DNA of 64,000 bases from Enoplolaimus lenunculus. Lineage: Eukaryota > Nematoda > Enoplea > Enoplida > Thoracostomopsidae. Positions within the stretch are counted from its first letter, which is position 1, and each line of letters begins with the position of its first letter. This document shows positions 11,688-22,191 of this stretch, in pieces. Below the pieces are notes generated by a model, which saw nothing but the letters and a program-made list of their open reading frames with translations, was not told the DNA's origin and did no database searches. The translations under genes were made by a program, and so were the position numbers. The stretch lies in contig JASANG010002542.1 in assembly GCA_030248215.1 (NCBI GenBank), positions 1-64,000 of the forward strand, written 5' to 3'.

Positions 11688-11944
11688 GCATGTTACTTTT
11701 CGGGTCGTCTCGTTTTCTGCTATGGCTGTAAAACCGCAGGCTTAGGTTATAGTCTATATTATTGTTCCGACGTTGGAATAGGATTGCGCTATACCTGTCA
11801 CGCGGCGCCGTCCGTCACCCGTCCGGTGCCGTTTGTATATCGCCACCCTAAGGCTGAGGCTTACTCGTGGGTAATGATAACGCTTGGCTCGAAGCTCAGG
11901 AGTATGCTTAATCCATAGTTATGGCCCTAAAAGTAACATCGGCC
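11688..11944. mobile_element. Family C3 element interrupted by Family G
   Basis: C3 ends (CATGTTACTTTTCGGG ... CCCTAAAAGTAACATCGGCC) bracket a GC-rich piece with GTCACGCGGCGCCGTCCG at about 11786-11855 that belongs to Family G, so G entered C3. Confidence 0.55.
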
Positions 11945-12004
11945 GTATTTTCAATACACCTGAAAATTCTATACGTTTATGACACAAGGCTTGGCCAATG
12001 TAAA

Positions 12005-12130
12005 CTAACAGTATTATAAGCATATTAATAAGCCTAAGCCTAGGCCTAGGCCTAAGCCTAAGCCTAAGCCTAAGCGTAAGAATTAGCATATTCCTAAGCC
12101 TAAGCCTAAGCCAAGCAAAAAATAGAAAGA
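12005..12130. repeat. TTAGGC/GCCTAA hexamer array
   Basis: Runs of CCTAAGCCTAAGCC with one AAGAATTAGCATATTC spacer; a Family C core without clear ends. Confidence 0.7.
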
Positions 12131-12386
12131 ATGAGCATATTCCTTAGCAAAACCTTTCCCTGAACAAATTTTTAGTTAAAATTTTTTTTGAATATTTCAT
12201 CTGACAAGCGTTAGCAACTTTTTTCGTGTTTTATGCTAATTGGCAAAGCTTTGTTATTCATTGTACAAGGCTATATCTGCTATACAATCAACGGGTGTAA
12301 GTTTTTTGACCAAATTATGCCAAAATCATTAAAAAACAGTCATTTTTGACAAAAAATGTACTAACCTAAAATAATTATCAAATAGC

Positions 12387-12725
12387 ACTCTCTGAAAACT
12401 TAAACTTAAATTATAGCTTAACTAAACTTGAATATTAGTTTAAGTAAAACTCAAACAGCTGGACGGACTAACTAAACTAGAATTTTAAGTTTTGCTTAAA
12501 CTAACATATTTTAAAAAGTAAATTTATTTTTGGTTTAAGGATCAAATCCTGCCCAGAAATTTTGTGTATCTGAGAGTTCACTAAGCTTAGCTTAAACTAA
12601 AAATACGTAATATTTTAACTTAGTCCAAGCGCAATCTTACTTGTTATTTGGAAATTTTGAAAGTTAGTTTAATACTACTAGATTAGGTTAATCTTAAATC
12701 AAGTTAGTTTAAGCATTTAGAAAGC
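12387..12725. mobile_element. Family J element
   Basis: About 340 bp, rich in TTTAAGT/ACTTAAA words with inverted symmetry. The block CTGGACGGACTAACTAAACT is shared with 17093-17455, giving a two-copy family. Confidence 0.6.
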
Positions 12726-12778
12726 ACCCAAAGCAACATTTAATTCAAACTCGTTTCAGCTCTTATTAATATGAATGC

Positions 12779-12901
12779 GCAATGTAAAGAACTGGGGCGG
12801 ATCAGTATTATAAGCATATTCATTGCCTAAGTTAGTGCAAAACTTAAGCTTACTGTATTCTAGTACCACAGAAAAACGTTCTTCCCCTGATCTTTATGGG
12901 C
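12779..12901. mobile_element. Family C1 element, short copy
   Basis: CAATGTAAAGAACTGGGGCGG at left and CCCCTGATCTTTATGGGC at right; most of the hexamer core is missing. Confidence 0.65.
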
Positions 12902-12962
12902 AATATTAATTTACAAGCATCGTCAGAATTTGTTGGAACGTCCCCGATACCAATCCCACCTG

Positions 12963-13214
12963 CACTGTAAATCCCAGTGAGTTGATTTCAACTCAGAATA
13001 AGTTGAATCACTCAGTCTGAGTTAGGACTTTCAGAACTCAGAATTCATAGTCAATGAAACTCACTTTGAGTTAATTATTCAACTCACCCGGAATCAACTG
13101 AACTTATAGTGGGAATCAACTCAAATCAGAATGAGGTAATGTTTACTGTTATTAACTCGGAAATGACAAACTCACTAGCTAAGTTGATTAATCAACTCAT
13201 TAGAATTTACAGTG
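12963..13214. mobile_element. Family A MITE ending 79 bp before the CAP gene start
   Basis: Clean CACTGTAAATCCC and AGAATTTACAGTG ends. Its right end could act as a splice acceptor (ATTTACAG|TG, phase 1) into the following open frame; see findings. Confidence 0.8.
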
Positions 13215-13292
13215 ACTTTCTTGCTACTTACTCTCTGGTTCCTGGAATTTCAACGATATGCCACAAATTATAGGATCAATTTACGCCAATTT

Positions 13293-16200
13293 ATGCCCGT
13301 GGTGCTTGCTTTGAGTACGTTTGTTTGGCTGGGTGATTGCTGCCGTCTCAACGATTACGCATGCGGGATGTTAGCGAAATGGTGTGACTCCGGATACGCG
13401 AGTGCCAATGTCCGGTCGAGAGAATGTGGTACACTTGATGACCATCCGTGTAAATTAAGGGCCGAATATTGTAGTTTGGATGGGATCGATGCGGACACAG
13501 GTACCTACTTGGTTCAGTGGCGAGTCCAGGATTTTCTGCTGGCACAGGATGCTTTGCAAACTCTAGCGAAGACGCAACAGTTTTCCAACTGTCGTTGTAT
13601 TAAACCAGCATTTTCTTCAGTTGACGTGCAGTGTAGAGTTTCAGCGTCTTGGCCAGTTTTATGTTGATTTAATATTTAACTGAACGAATGATATAACCAA
13701 TAAGTGAATGCTTACGGTATAACCGAATGAGTTTTAAGCCCCGTTCACACGTGCAAGTTTTTACCGCGAGAACTGCAACACAACTGCAATTTGCATGTAC
13801 ACGTGAAAGTTCTTGATAGCGAAAGTTGCAACTGCAAGTTTTATATGCACAAATTTGCAAATTGCAGTTGTGTGAGTGCATCCACCATTTCGTTTTAAAA
13901 TGGTACGGAATCGCTTTCTAAACCCTGTAATGGGCCTATTATAACGACCGGATGTCGGTTTCAAACTATTTTAAATATCAAATTAATTTGTTACAGTTGG
14001 TTTTGCCAAGAGTGCAGAATACAAGAGTGTGCAACTCTTGGCGTTTCTCTTGATACAAAATGTACCAACCGGCGTTAGGGTTTTTGGCCGACCCCCATCG
14101 TTTAGAGGGGGGTCGTTTTCACATACAATTACCTCAAATTAAACTATACTGGGAGCATATTTGACGCAGTATACGTAAAGTGCCATGGATCGCACCGATT
14201 GTACCCCCCTCTAAATAAAGAGGGGTAGGCCAAAAATGGCAACGCGTGTTGGATACATTCTTTTCTACACAAAATGCACCCAGTTGCACACTCTTGTTAT
14301 ACCTAAAGAGTGATCATCCACTCTTGGATTTACTGACGAATTCATTTCAATATTTTGAACAATTACTTGTTGTATTTCAGAGTCACAAATACAGAAAACC
14401 AAAGCTGAAACTCCAACCTGTCGCAGTACGTAAACTATTTATACCGGGGCTGATTTCTGTGACGTTTATAAACAAACACTTAATTCTTTAACCCTTTCTC
14501 ACATGAATATTTTCTATTTCCGCTGAGACCTACTTTTATGCTAGGATTCGAACTTCAGTGACTGGAGTGGGAGGCGTATACCATCACCATTCAGCTATAG
14601 GAGCTTGACTCTCGAGCCCGAGGGGGCTCTCACGTCTTGTGGTGATTTAGTACTATGTATACGTGTTGCAATCGTTAAACACGGTGCGATATATATTATT
14701 TACCGTATATACACTGCGCTGAGTTGCCTATAGGCAACTCAATGTCAGAAGGGGGAAAGCTTTAGACTAATTTTTTTGCTTAGACTTTAGGAATATGGTT
14801 ATACTACTTTACGGTTCTGATCTACTGTATATTAGCCATCGGTTGTAAGGATAATCGATATAATTTTGCTTCCATCCACTTTTCCTCGAACTATTGTGGC
14901 TGAGAATCAGCGTGTGACCGGATATCCGGCTTCGGGTCCGGCGAAAAATCGACAATGGTATACGCCTCCCACTGCAGTCACTGGAGTTCAAATCCTAGCA
15001 TAAAAGAAGGTCTCAGCGGAAATAGAAAATATTCATGTGAGAAAGGGTTAAGCGAAAAATTTTCAGTATACTATCTATAACCCCTTCTCACATTGAGTTG
15101 CCTATAGGCAACTAAGCGCAGTGTATGTACGTTAAATTATGTATATCGCACTGTGTTTAAGAATTGCAACATGTATACATAGTACTAAATCACCACAAGA
15201 CGTGAGAGCCCCCTCGGGCTCGAGCGTCAAGCTCCTATAGCTGAGTGGTGATGGTATACGCCTCCCACTCCAGTCACTAGAGTTCGAATCCTAGCATAAA
15301 AGTAGGTCTCAAGGGAAATAGAAAATATAGTTTCACATTTCGTGTACTGAAGTGTAAATGATATCGCATTGTTACTGCTAACGATTAGAAAATTGGACCC
15401 ATGTAAAGATCAGTGGCGGAACGTTTTTACTGTGCGGCTGGAGTAGAGTAAGCTTAAACTTTAAACTATTTTTAGTTTAGGCTTTTAGGCTTGGGTGTAA
15501 ACTTATGATTACGCTTTCCTAGGCTTACGAATATGCTTATACTAGAGTTCAACCCCTGTTTTATACATTGGCCAACAATTGCACTGATCAGATTTGCCGG
15601 GGTGCCCAGGTTGTAGGGCTCAAGGTGATCAAGGGGGTTGGCGTATCAGGGGCGCCCCTAAAGCGAGCAACAACTGCTGAGTCGAGAATCATTTTGATGA
15701 CCTGGTCGCGCTCTAGCGCGGCATCTAACGCAATTTAGTACTAAATCTTAACGCAAAATTTTGAGTTTAAACCCTGCTGAGTTGGGTTTGACGTTGCTGG
15801 CTCCTGATATGCAAATATCATGAGCTTCAAGGGGTCCATGTATAGAACGGGCCCGGATTGTTTTCCGGAGAGGCAATTTTATACAGTCAGTTTAAGATTT
15901 AGACAATTTTTTTGCTTAGGCTTAGGCTTAGGCTTAGGCTAAGGCTTAGGAATAGGCTCATCCATATGCTTAGGCTTAGGCTTAGCATTAGGAATAGGCT
16001 CATCCATATGCTTAGGCTAAGGCTTAGCCTTAGGAATAGGCTCATCCATATGCTTAGGCTTAGGCTTAGCCTTAGGAATAGGCTCATCCATATGCTTAGG
16101 CTTAGGCGTAGCCTTAGGAATAGGCCCATCCATATGCTTAGGCTTAGGCTTAGGCTTAGGCTTAGGCTTAGGAATAGGCTCATCCATATGCTTAGGCTTA

Positions 16201-18755
16201 TGCTTTAGCTTAGGAATAGGCTCATCCATATGCTTAGGCTTAGGCTTAGGAATATGCTTATAGTATACTGTTCCGGCCCTGTTCTATACATGGACCCTTC
16301 AATCTGTATTTTTAGTATCAAAATCAACACTTCGTAGAGAAGCGTTGACTCAAACCAACTTCTATCGTAGCAGACACAACTCTGCCGCCGTTCGCTCAAG
16401 CTATTGGTGCACACATTACGCACAGAAAGAAGCTGAAAAAATGGCTCAAACTGGCATATTTATGCATTCAAAACGTACCGACGATTATGGAGAAAATATA
16501 TTTCAGCGATCGGCGAGCAATGACGTCACCAAAGGATTTTCAGGTTCGTCAATAATGACGTTTTACACGGGCCTGTAGCTAATGCGGGCCAACGGGAGCT
16601 CAGGCACCTCGAAAATTTTGGCCCCCCTGAAAAATTCCAATCTTGCTTGTAAAAGTCAACGAAAACCATTGTATGGTCGTCCTGAAAATTTTTTAGCCTC
16701 CCTAGCAAGGTAAGCTGGCTACTGGTCTGGTTTGGCACAGCTTTTCAAGCGTCTCGATCTCATAGCTTTGGTTTAGGCATAGGGTTATTGGCGAGGTTTA
16801 GATTTAATGCTTAGGTCAACGTTTAGGGTTACGCTTGGGATGTGGATTTTGCTTAGGCTTTGATTAGGCTTAGGTTTAACTAGGTTTGGGTTGATCCTAA
16901 TAATGGTGTTAGGTAGAATATGGAAACAAAGGATAGTCGCATTGTCTTTTTCATTACACGTTAAATCAGTAGGCGAATAAATTCTGGTCAACAAATTCGA
17001 ATATCAACCAGTTTCAAAACATCGCCAGCGTACACGATTTGTACAACAAATTAAGATTGCTCAATTCTCGTTCACTACACGAGTACCAGACTGACTCTCT
17101 AAAATCTTAAACTTGAATTATAGTTTAACTAAACTTGAATATTAGTTTAAGTGAAACTTAAATGACTGGACGGACTAACTAAACTAGAATTGCAAGGCTA
17201 ACTTAGACTAGCATATTTTTGAGTTTAACACGAGTTTACGTTAAGTTTATTTTTGGTTTAAGTAACAAGCGCAGCTTAGAAATTATGTGTATCTAACAAT
17301 TCATTAAGTTATAGCCTAAACAAAAAATATGTAACATTAATATAATTGAGTTTTAGCATACATCTATAATCATTAGTTTAGATAAACTAAAATGATAGTA
17401 TAATACTGCTTAATTAGCTTAAGCTTAAATCAAGTTAGTTAAAGTTTTTAGGGAATATAGTAAGTACTGCTATTTTAGGTGCGTTACCTGTTGACAATTG
17501 GTACTCGGAAGTGAAAGATTATAAACCAGGCGTGGAAGGAGACTGGCAAACAGGTAGATTTACCCTTTGAAAGCCTGATAATGAGTCCATTCGCTGTAAA
17601 TTCCAGTGAATTCATTTTAACTCAGAATGAGTTGAATCACTCACTCAGTCTTAGTTAGGACTATCAGAACTCACAATTCTCTGTTGATACAGTTCTTTCT
17701 GATTTCATTAATCAACTCCCCCGGAGTCAACTCAGCTGACAGTGAGACTCGACACAACTCAGAGTTAGTTCAAGTTTACTGTTAACTCAAAAATAACTAA
17801 CTTTCCGTCTGAGTTGATTAATTAACTCATTGGAATTTACAGTGTTTTGTCATTTGCTCGCAATGTAGAAATGTTTATACGATTTATGAAATGTTCCTGT
17901 TATTCAGTTGAGGTATATACACCTCGAGCTAAGGTTTTTTGGGAACTTTTCTAACAAATTTACTATTAAATACACTGTAAACTCTTTTGAGTTCATTTTA
18001 ACTCAGAATGAGTTGAATCCACTCAGAAGCATGAACTCTGAATTATGTCTTTCAAAACTCAGAATTTTAGAATTGATTGAACTCATTCTGAGTTAATCAG
18101 CTCACCCGTAATTAAATCAGCTCAGAGTGATGTAATATTTACTGTTATTAACTCAGAAATAACCAAACATAACGAATCCTCTTGGTTTAGACGAGCACTG
18201 AGTTCGAATCCTAGCTTGAAATTACACAAATTCGGCGAAATAGAAAATATTCATGCGAGAAAGGATTAAACCGTAGCAAAACTTAACACCAATCGACAGA
18301 AACCGATTGGAGTATTTTTAATACAAAAAAATTGCGAAATCCTCAACGCACTGTAAATTCCAATGAGTTGATCTTAACTCAGAATGAGATGAATTCACTC
18401 AGCAGCCTTAGGTCTAGATTAATCTTTTCAAAACTAGTTAGTTAACCAACTCAGCAGGAATTAAATCAGCTCAGAGCGCGCTTTAATATTCAGCGTTGTT
18501 AAACTCAGAAATAACCAAAAATGACTAATTCGTTGACACTCAGTTGATTAATCAATTCATCGGAACGTTTACAATTTCCATAATTTTGCATTTATTACCA
18601 CTGCAGGTCATTTTACTCAACTGGTCTGGAAGGCGACCAGAAAAGTTGGATTTGGATTCGCAACCAGCAAAGATTGCAAACGGATCTATGTTGTTGCGTT
18701 GTTTGAGCCAAAGGGAAACGTGATTGGCGCATACAAAGACAATGTTATGGTGTAA
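13293..18755 (+). CDS. Secreted ShK-like plus CAP (SCP/TAPS) domain protein (5 exons, 226 aa)
   Basis: Exons 13293-13500, 14381-14425, 16340-16543, 17479-17553, 18607-18755; every intron is phase 1, as usual for extracellular modules, and the sum is 681 nt. Residues 1-14 (MPVVLALSTFVWLG) look like a short signal peptide. Residues 16-83 hold two repeats of the form C-x7-C-x6-C (GDCCRLNDYACGMLAKWC and RECGTLDDHPCKLRAEYC), ShK-like but not a perfect match. The CAP domain covers about 85-226: NFYRSRH (H), DYGENIF (E), WYSEVKDY (E) and GHFTQLVW (H) give all four conserved cavity residues. The end, YVVALFEPKGNVIGAY, resembles GLIPR2/GAPR-1 types. AATAAA overlaps the stop (18755-18760). The start at 13293 is chosen for the signal peptide; an acceptor at 13213 would instead extend the frame upstream. 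Four Family A copies lie in or near its introns. Confidence 0.72.
13736..13890. mobile_element. Family F element, short copy
   Basis: CCCCGTTCACACGTGCAAG and GCAATTTGCATGTACACGTG blocks, inverted-repeat structure. Lies in intron 1 of the CAP gene. Confidence 0.6.
14492..14755. mobile_element. Family D element with tRNA-like promoter
   Basis: Preceded by TTAA (14488-14491), starts CCCTTTCTCACATG. On the minus strand it carries an A box-like TAGCTGAATGGTGATGG and a B-box region GTTCGAATCC. The right end runs into a broken Family C fragment at about 14756. Confidence 0.6.
14960..15052. mobile_element. Family D element, truncated, reverse orientation
   Basis: Only the B-box half and the terminus ATGTGAGAAAGGGTTAA remain. 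Confidence 0.55.
15080..15338. mobile_element. Family D element, reverse orientation
   Basis: CCCCTTCTCACATTG start, intact A box TAGCTGAGTGGTGATGG at about 15240 and B box GAGTTCGAATCC at about 15282; the last terminus is damaged. Confidence 0.65.
15396..15573. mobile_element. Family C1 element
   Basis: GGACCCATGTAAAGATCAG and CCCCTGTTTTATACATTGGCC ends; diverged core. Confidence 0.65.
15833..16297. mobile_element. Family C2 element with the longest TTAGGC core
   Basis: GGTCCATGTATAGAACGGGC at left, GGCCCTGTTCTATACATGG at right. The core (15912-16250) is a higher-order repeat: TTAGGC runs separated by GGAATAGGCTCATCCATATG, about eight times. Several long frames on both strands (SLSLSL or KPKPKP-type) come only from the repeat. 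It lies 40 bp before the first CAP-domain exon. Confidence 0.8.
16570..16732. mobile_element. Family E hAT-like MITE
   Basis: CGGGCCTGTAGCTAATG left and GGCTACTGGTCTG right, with the GGCCCCCCTGAAAAATT interior typical of the family. Confidence 0.65.
17093..17455. mobile_element. Family J element
   Basis: Second copy of the family at 12387, again ending just before an exon (17479). Confidence 0.6.
17592..17844. mobile_element. Family A MITE
   Basis: CGCTGTAAATTCCAG left, GGAATTTACAGTG right. Confidence 0.75.
17973..18165. mobile_element. Family A MITE, truncated on the right
   Basis: TACACTGTAAACTC start, then ACTCA-rich sequence; the right end is replaced by a Family D fragment (18185-18270) that keeps GAGTTCGAATCC and ends in GGATTAA. 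Confidence 0.65.
18349..18573. mobile_element. Family A MITE
   Basis: GCACTGTAAATTCCAATG left; right end degraded. It stops about 34 bp before the last CAP exon. Confidence 0.65.
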
Positions 18756-18951
18756 ATAAACATTCAAATATATATATTGAAAACCTGTGAACCAAACAGG
18801 TTTATGCACAGGAACGTAACTGCGGGGGGGGGGGAGAGGATGGAGTCGTTTCGCGGGCATTCTTACCCTCCCTTAGAATAATATTTTTTCTGCACCGTTT
18901 ACATAATTCTGTATTACGAAATTTTTCCCATTATATTTGTATAAATTTTCT

Positions 18952-19252
18952 GGCCCATGTATAGAAAAGAGCCGGAACAGTAGTATAAGCATATTCCTAA
19001 GCCTAAACCTAAGCCTAAGCCTAAGCGTATGGATAAGTCTATTTCTTACTCTAACCCTAAGCCTAAGCCTAAGCCGAAGCGTAAGGATGAGCCTATTTCT
19101 TACCCTAAGCCCCTAAGCCTAAGCCGACGCGTATAGATGAGCCTATTTCTAAGCCTAAGCGTAAGCCTAAGTAAAAAATTTAGTCTAAAGCTTAAACTGA
19201 CTCTGTTACAGCCCCTCCGGAAAACGATCCGGCCCTGTTCTATACGTGGGCC
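18952..19252. mobile_element. Family C2 element with near-perfect 8-bp duplication
   Basis: GGCCCATGTATAGAAAAG to GGCCCTGTTCTATACGTGG plus GCC. Flanks AATTTTCT and AAATTTCT match at 7 of 8 positions. Confidence 0.75.
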
Positions 19253-19485
19253 AAATTTCTTGTCCCCTCAAGTAAACAATTCCTGGTTGCGCGGCTGGTT
19301 ATATGTAACGACTTAAACTCAAGAGTTATGAGCTTAGACTCTAGCAGTACGATAGCACGGTTATAAGCCCTAAATTTGAAACCTACGGATTCGACGGAGA
19401 TCTTATCTTATAGCTGAAACTTTAGGCATACGCTACGGCTACATTACCAGCAGCACAGATTCAAGCTTAGCTTAACCCTTTCTCA

Positions 19486-19738
19486 CATGAATATTTTCTA
19501 TTTCCCCTGAGACCTACTTCTATGCTAGGATTCGAACTCCAGTGACTGGAGTGGGAGGCGTATACCATCACCACTCAGCTATAGGAGCTTGACGCTCGAG
19601 CCCGAGGGGGCTCTCACGTCTTGTGGTGATTTAGTACTATGTATACGTGTTGCAATTGTTAAACACGGTGCGATATATATTATTTAATGTATATACACTG
19701 CGCTGAATTGCCACAAGGCAATTCAATGTGAGAAGTGG
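19486..19738. mobile_element. Complete Family D element: TTAA-flanked, carries a tRNA-like gene
   Basis: Flanked by TTAA at 19482-19485 and 19739-19742. Terminal inverted repeats CCCTTTCTCACAT and ATGTGAGAAGTGG. TTAA targets and CCC-type ends are known for piggyBac elements. On the minus strand the interior holds an A box (TAGCTGAGTGGTGATGG) and a B-box region (GTTCGAACTCC-like), the two parts of a tRNA-type RNA polymerase III promoter. No transposase. Other copies: 14492, 14960, 15080; diverged: 8223. Confidence 0.75.
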
Positions 19739-19742
19739 TTAA

Positions 19743-20072
19743 TTATTGCAGCGGCAAGCGCAGAGAGCAAGCTTCTACAACAAATAATAAAATTTCACAT
19801 CGTAATGCTTTAAGAACTCAAAAACATCAGTGTAATGCATAGGTTCTACGGGAGAATAGTTTGAGTTGTTAAAGGTAGTTTTGGTAAAAAAAGTTTTTTG
19901 CGAAGAAAAAGAAGTGAATTTTTAATTTTTTTGGTCCACATTTCGTCAGTTTTAATATACGACTTATATGCTATGTTAAGTATGTTAATAAACTGATTAT
20001 TGCTAATTACAAACAGTCAACTTGCTGACATATTTAATTTTTTGTTTTCTTTTTCTTCGCAAGGAACTATTT
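19743..20072. other. AT-rich stretch, nothing recognised
   Basis: No open frame of note and no match to the element families seen elsewhere in the window. Confidence 0.5.
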
Positions 20073-20281
20073 GGCCCACTTATAGAACAGGGACGGATCG
20101 TTTTCCGGATGTGCTATAAATAGAGTCAGTTTAAGCTTTAGACTAATTTTTTGCTTAGGCTTAGACTTAAGCTTAGGCTTAGGCTTAGGCTTAGGAATAG
20201 GCTCATTCATACGCTTAGGCTTAAGGTTTAGGCTTAGGAATATGCTTATACTACTTTTCCGGCCCTATTGTAAAAATGGGC
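20073..20281. mobile_element. Family C2 element
   Basis: GGCCCACTTATAGAACAGGG start, AATGGGCC end; flanks AACTATTT and ACTATTTT share ACTATTT, consistent with an 8-bp duplication. Confidence 0.7.
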
Positions 20282-20419
20282 CACTATTTTTACCAAAACT
20301 ATCTTTTACAACTCAAACTATTTCTCCTGTAGAATGTATCCGTTACAACCAGCTTAAATCCATTTATGGTGGCCATTATACAATGCCACATTCCAGAATA
20401 ATTCTTCAATCTTCAGATA

Positions 20420-21700
20420 GATAGACGAAACAAACCGCTTGTGTGGCATAAGCAGTAATGGCAGGGTTGGAACCGGCTCAGACCAAGGCCCTGCATGCCT
20501 GTTTCGGGCTCCGGCCCACATTTTGGACCCGCGAGCCTAAGCGGGCCAGCTGAAATATATCGAAGAAGTTCCCTATGCAACAGCCTAAGCCTTAATAGTT
20601 TTTAATATTTTTTATTGTCCGTGTAAATAGCTTGTATACACATCGTTAACTTGAGGACATTTTTCAAATCAAGTTTGATTCGCTTTGCTTTTGATGGGAT
20701 ACATGGGTTGGCCAAATTTTGGCAATTGGCTCCGAGACAGGTTTCAGAGTAATGGTGACATAAAAAACATCATTAAACCTTATCTTCAGTTTCTATGAAT
20801 AACTGCCGTAATGTGTAATTAGCCGGTGCCTCGTTGCGACAACCAGCGGCTTATCCAACAATTTCTGACGGGGTGGGGTGGGGTGGCAAATGTTATGAAA
20901 CGCAAAAATTGTATGGTAGAAACCGTATCATTTTATCATCAATAAATTTTTCGATGGGGGAAAATTGTAAGGTTAAAAGATACCTTATCATTTTATCACA
21001 AAAAATTTATCACCGAAAAATTAGTGCCCTGATCGTTTTTTACAAAACATTTTCTCAGGGAAAAAATTGTAAGGTAGGGACGTTAATACCATTTTGTCAC
21101 AAAAATATCCGATATGGCCGTACGCTCAACCGCACTCCTCTGGATCCGCCAGCGGCGTCAACTCACATTTTGTTGCTAAAGTCAATCCGTTCGGAATTGT
21201 AATTGTTAATTTCTATCACTTTATCTCCAACGTCTCGGCCACATTCGCCACTCAGTACACACACAACAAACGCGTGCAAAAACCTGGACATTTGTCTAAA
21301 ATTGCTTTCCTGCTATTCAGTTGGACGTTTTGCATGGGAACGTTTATATTTTTTAAATTTTCTCACGACAGATTGACTTGTATGGCAAGTGCTTGATTTG
21401 CAACCGCTATACCCCGCTATACCCGGTTGTTTGATGTTTTGTACTTCCGGTCTCACAGGTTTTCAGTAATTAAGAAAACCTGCTGCTTAAAGTTATTACG
21501 TGCAGTGATTGACAATTATTACACGTACTTATGCACAATACAAAATCTCCACAATTGCATGCCGTTAGTCTGTCTAACCGTGATAGCGACCTCACAGTCG
21601 AGACCACTGCACTTGTATTTGGGCTTAAAATTAGGGTTCACGTTCTTAAATGCGTAAAATCCTTGTCATAAAATTAGGGTCCAATGTTCTTAAATGCGTA
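20420..21700. other. Accessory stretch without a supported gene
   Basis: Contains a GC-rich inverted repeat (GGGCTCCGGCCCACATTTTG, about 20500) and a unit AAAATTGTAAGGTA repeated at 20900-21080, also seen reversed at 60530-60720. Open frames at 20834-21396 lack splice or homology support. Confidence 0.4.
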
Positions 21701-21712
21701 TAGTAGTTATCA

Positions 21713-22110
21713 TCAGTTAGCATAGGTTTTCAAACTGCCAAACGCCTGCAGTTGCACATCTCAAAATTGGTACAGAAGTATAAGACAAATGGGCTCATGT
21801 GAAGATCAAGGGCGGATCGTTTTTCTGTCGAACTGCAATAGAGTAAGCTTAAGGTTTAGACTGACTTTTTTTGCCTGGCTTAGGCTTAGGCTTAGGTTTA
21901 CGAATATGCTCATTCATACGCTTACGGTTAGGCGTAGGCTTAAGCTTAGGAATATGCTTATAATACTGTTCCGCCCATGTTCTTTACACTGGCCGACAAA
22001 TGAAACGCGAACAATGTATACTGAATAATTTTAAACCTAACGATGCGCTGGTTCTAAAGTTACAGGAGCTATCACCAACTGATGATAGATAGGTGCCATA
22101 CAAATTTGAA
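21713..22110. mobile_element. Family M element split by a Family C1 insertion
   Basis: Left half (AAAATTGGTACAGAAGTA) and right half (AAACGCGAACAATGTATACTG) are contiguous in the copy at 5925 but are separated here by the C1 element at 21792-21994. Confidence 0.7.
21792..21994. mobile_element. Family C1 element with perfect 8-bp target duplication
   Basis: Flanked by GACAAATG on both sides (21784-21791 and 21995-22002). Because the host copy of Family M is known uninterrupted elsewhere, element borders and duplication are certain: GGCTCATGTAAAG ... TTTACACTGGCC, 203 bp. Confidence 0.85.
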
Positions 22111-22191
22111 AATGCGGGCTTAAGCCGAAATAGAAAATATTCATGCAGGAAAAGGTTGAAACAGTGTAAAGTCATATCATCTTTATGTGTG

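Noticed and set aside
13213-13292. N-terminal extension of the CAP protein (MTFLLLTLWFLEF...)
   Set aside because: Would need a Family A terminus as acceptor; a signal peptide start at 13293 is simpler. Kept as a question in the findings.
14006-14060. Extra Cys exon of the CAP gene (WFCQECRIQEC)
   Set aside because: Its best acceptor is in the wrong phase and there is no donor; the chain 13500 to 14381 already agrees in phase.
15899-16229. Long frames of 70-98 codons with SLSLSL, RLRLRL or KPKPKP patterns (also at 10344, 46572, 49392, 55138-55562, 62586-62901)
   Set aside because: They are translations of the TTAGGC hexamer in transposon cores, open on both strands because the period is a multiple of three.
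20834-21396. Plus-strand frames of 100-122 codons
   Set aside because: Overlap a repeat unit (AAAATTGTAAGGTA) that recurs at 60530-60720; no splice signals.
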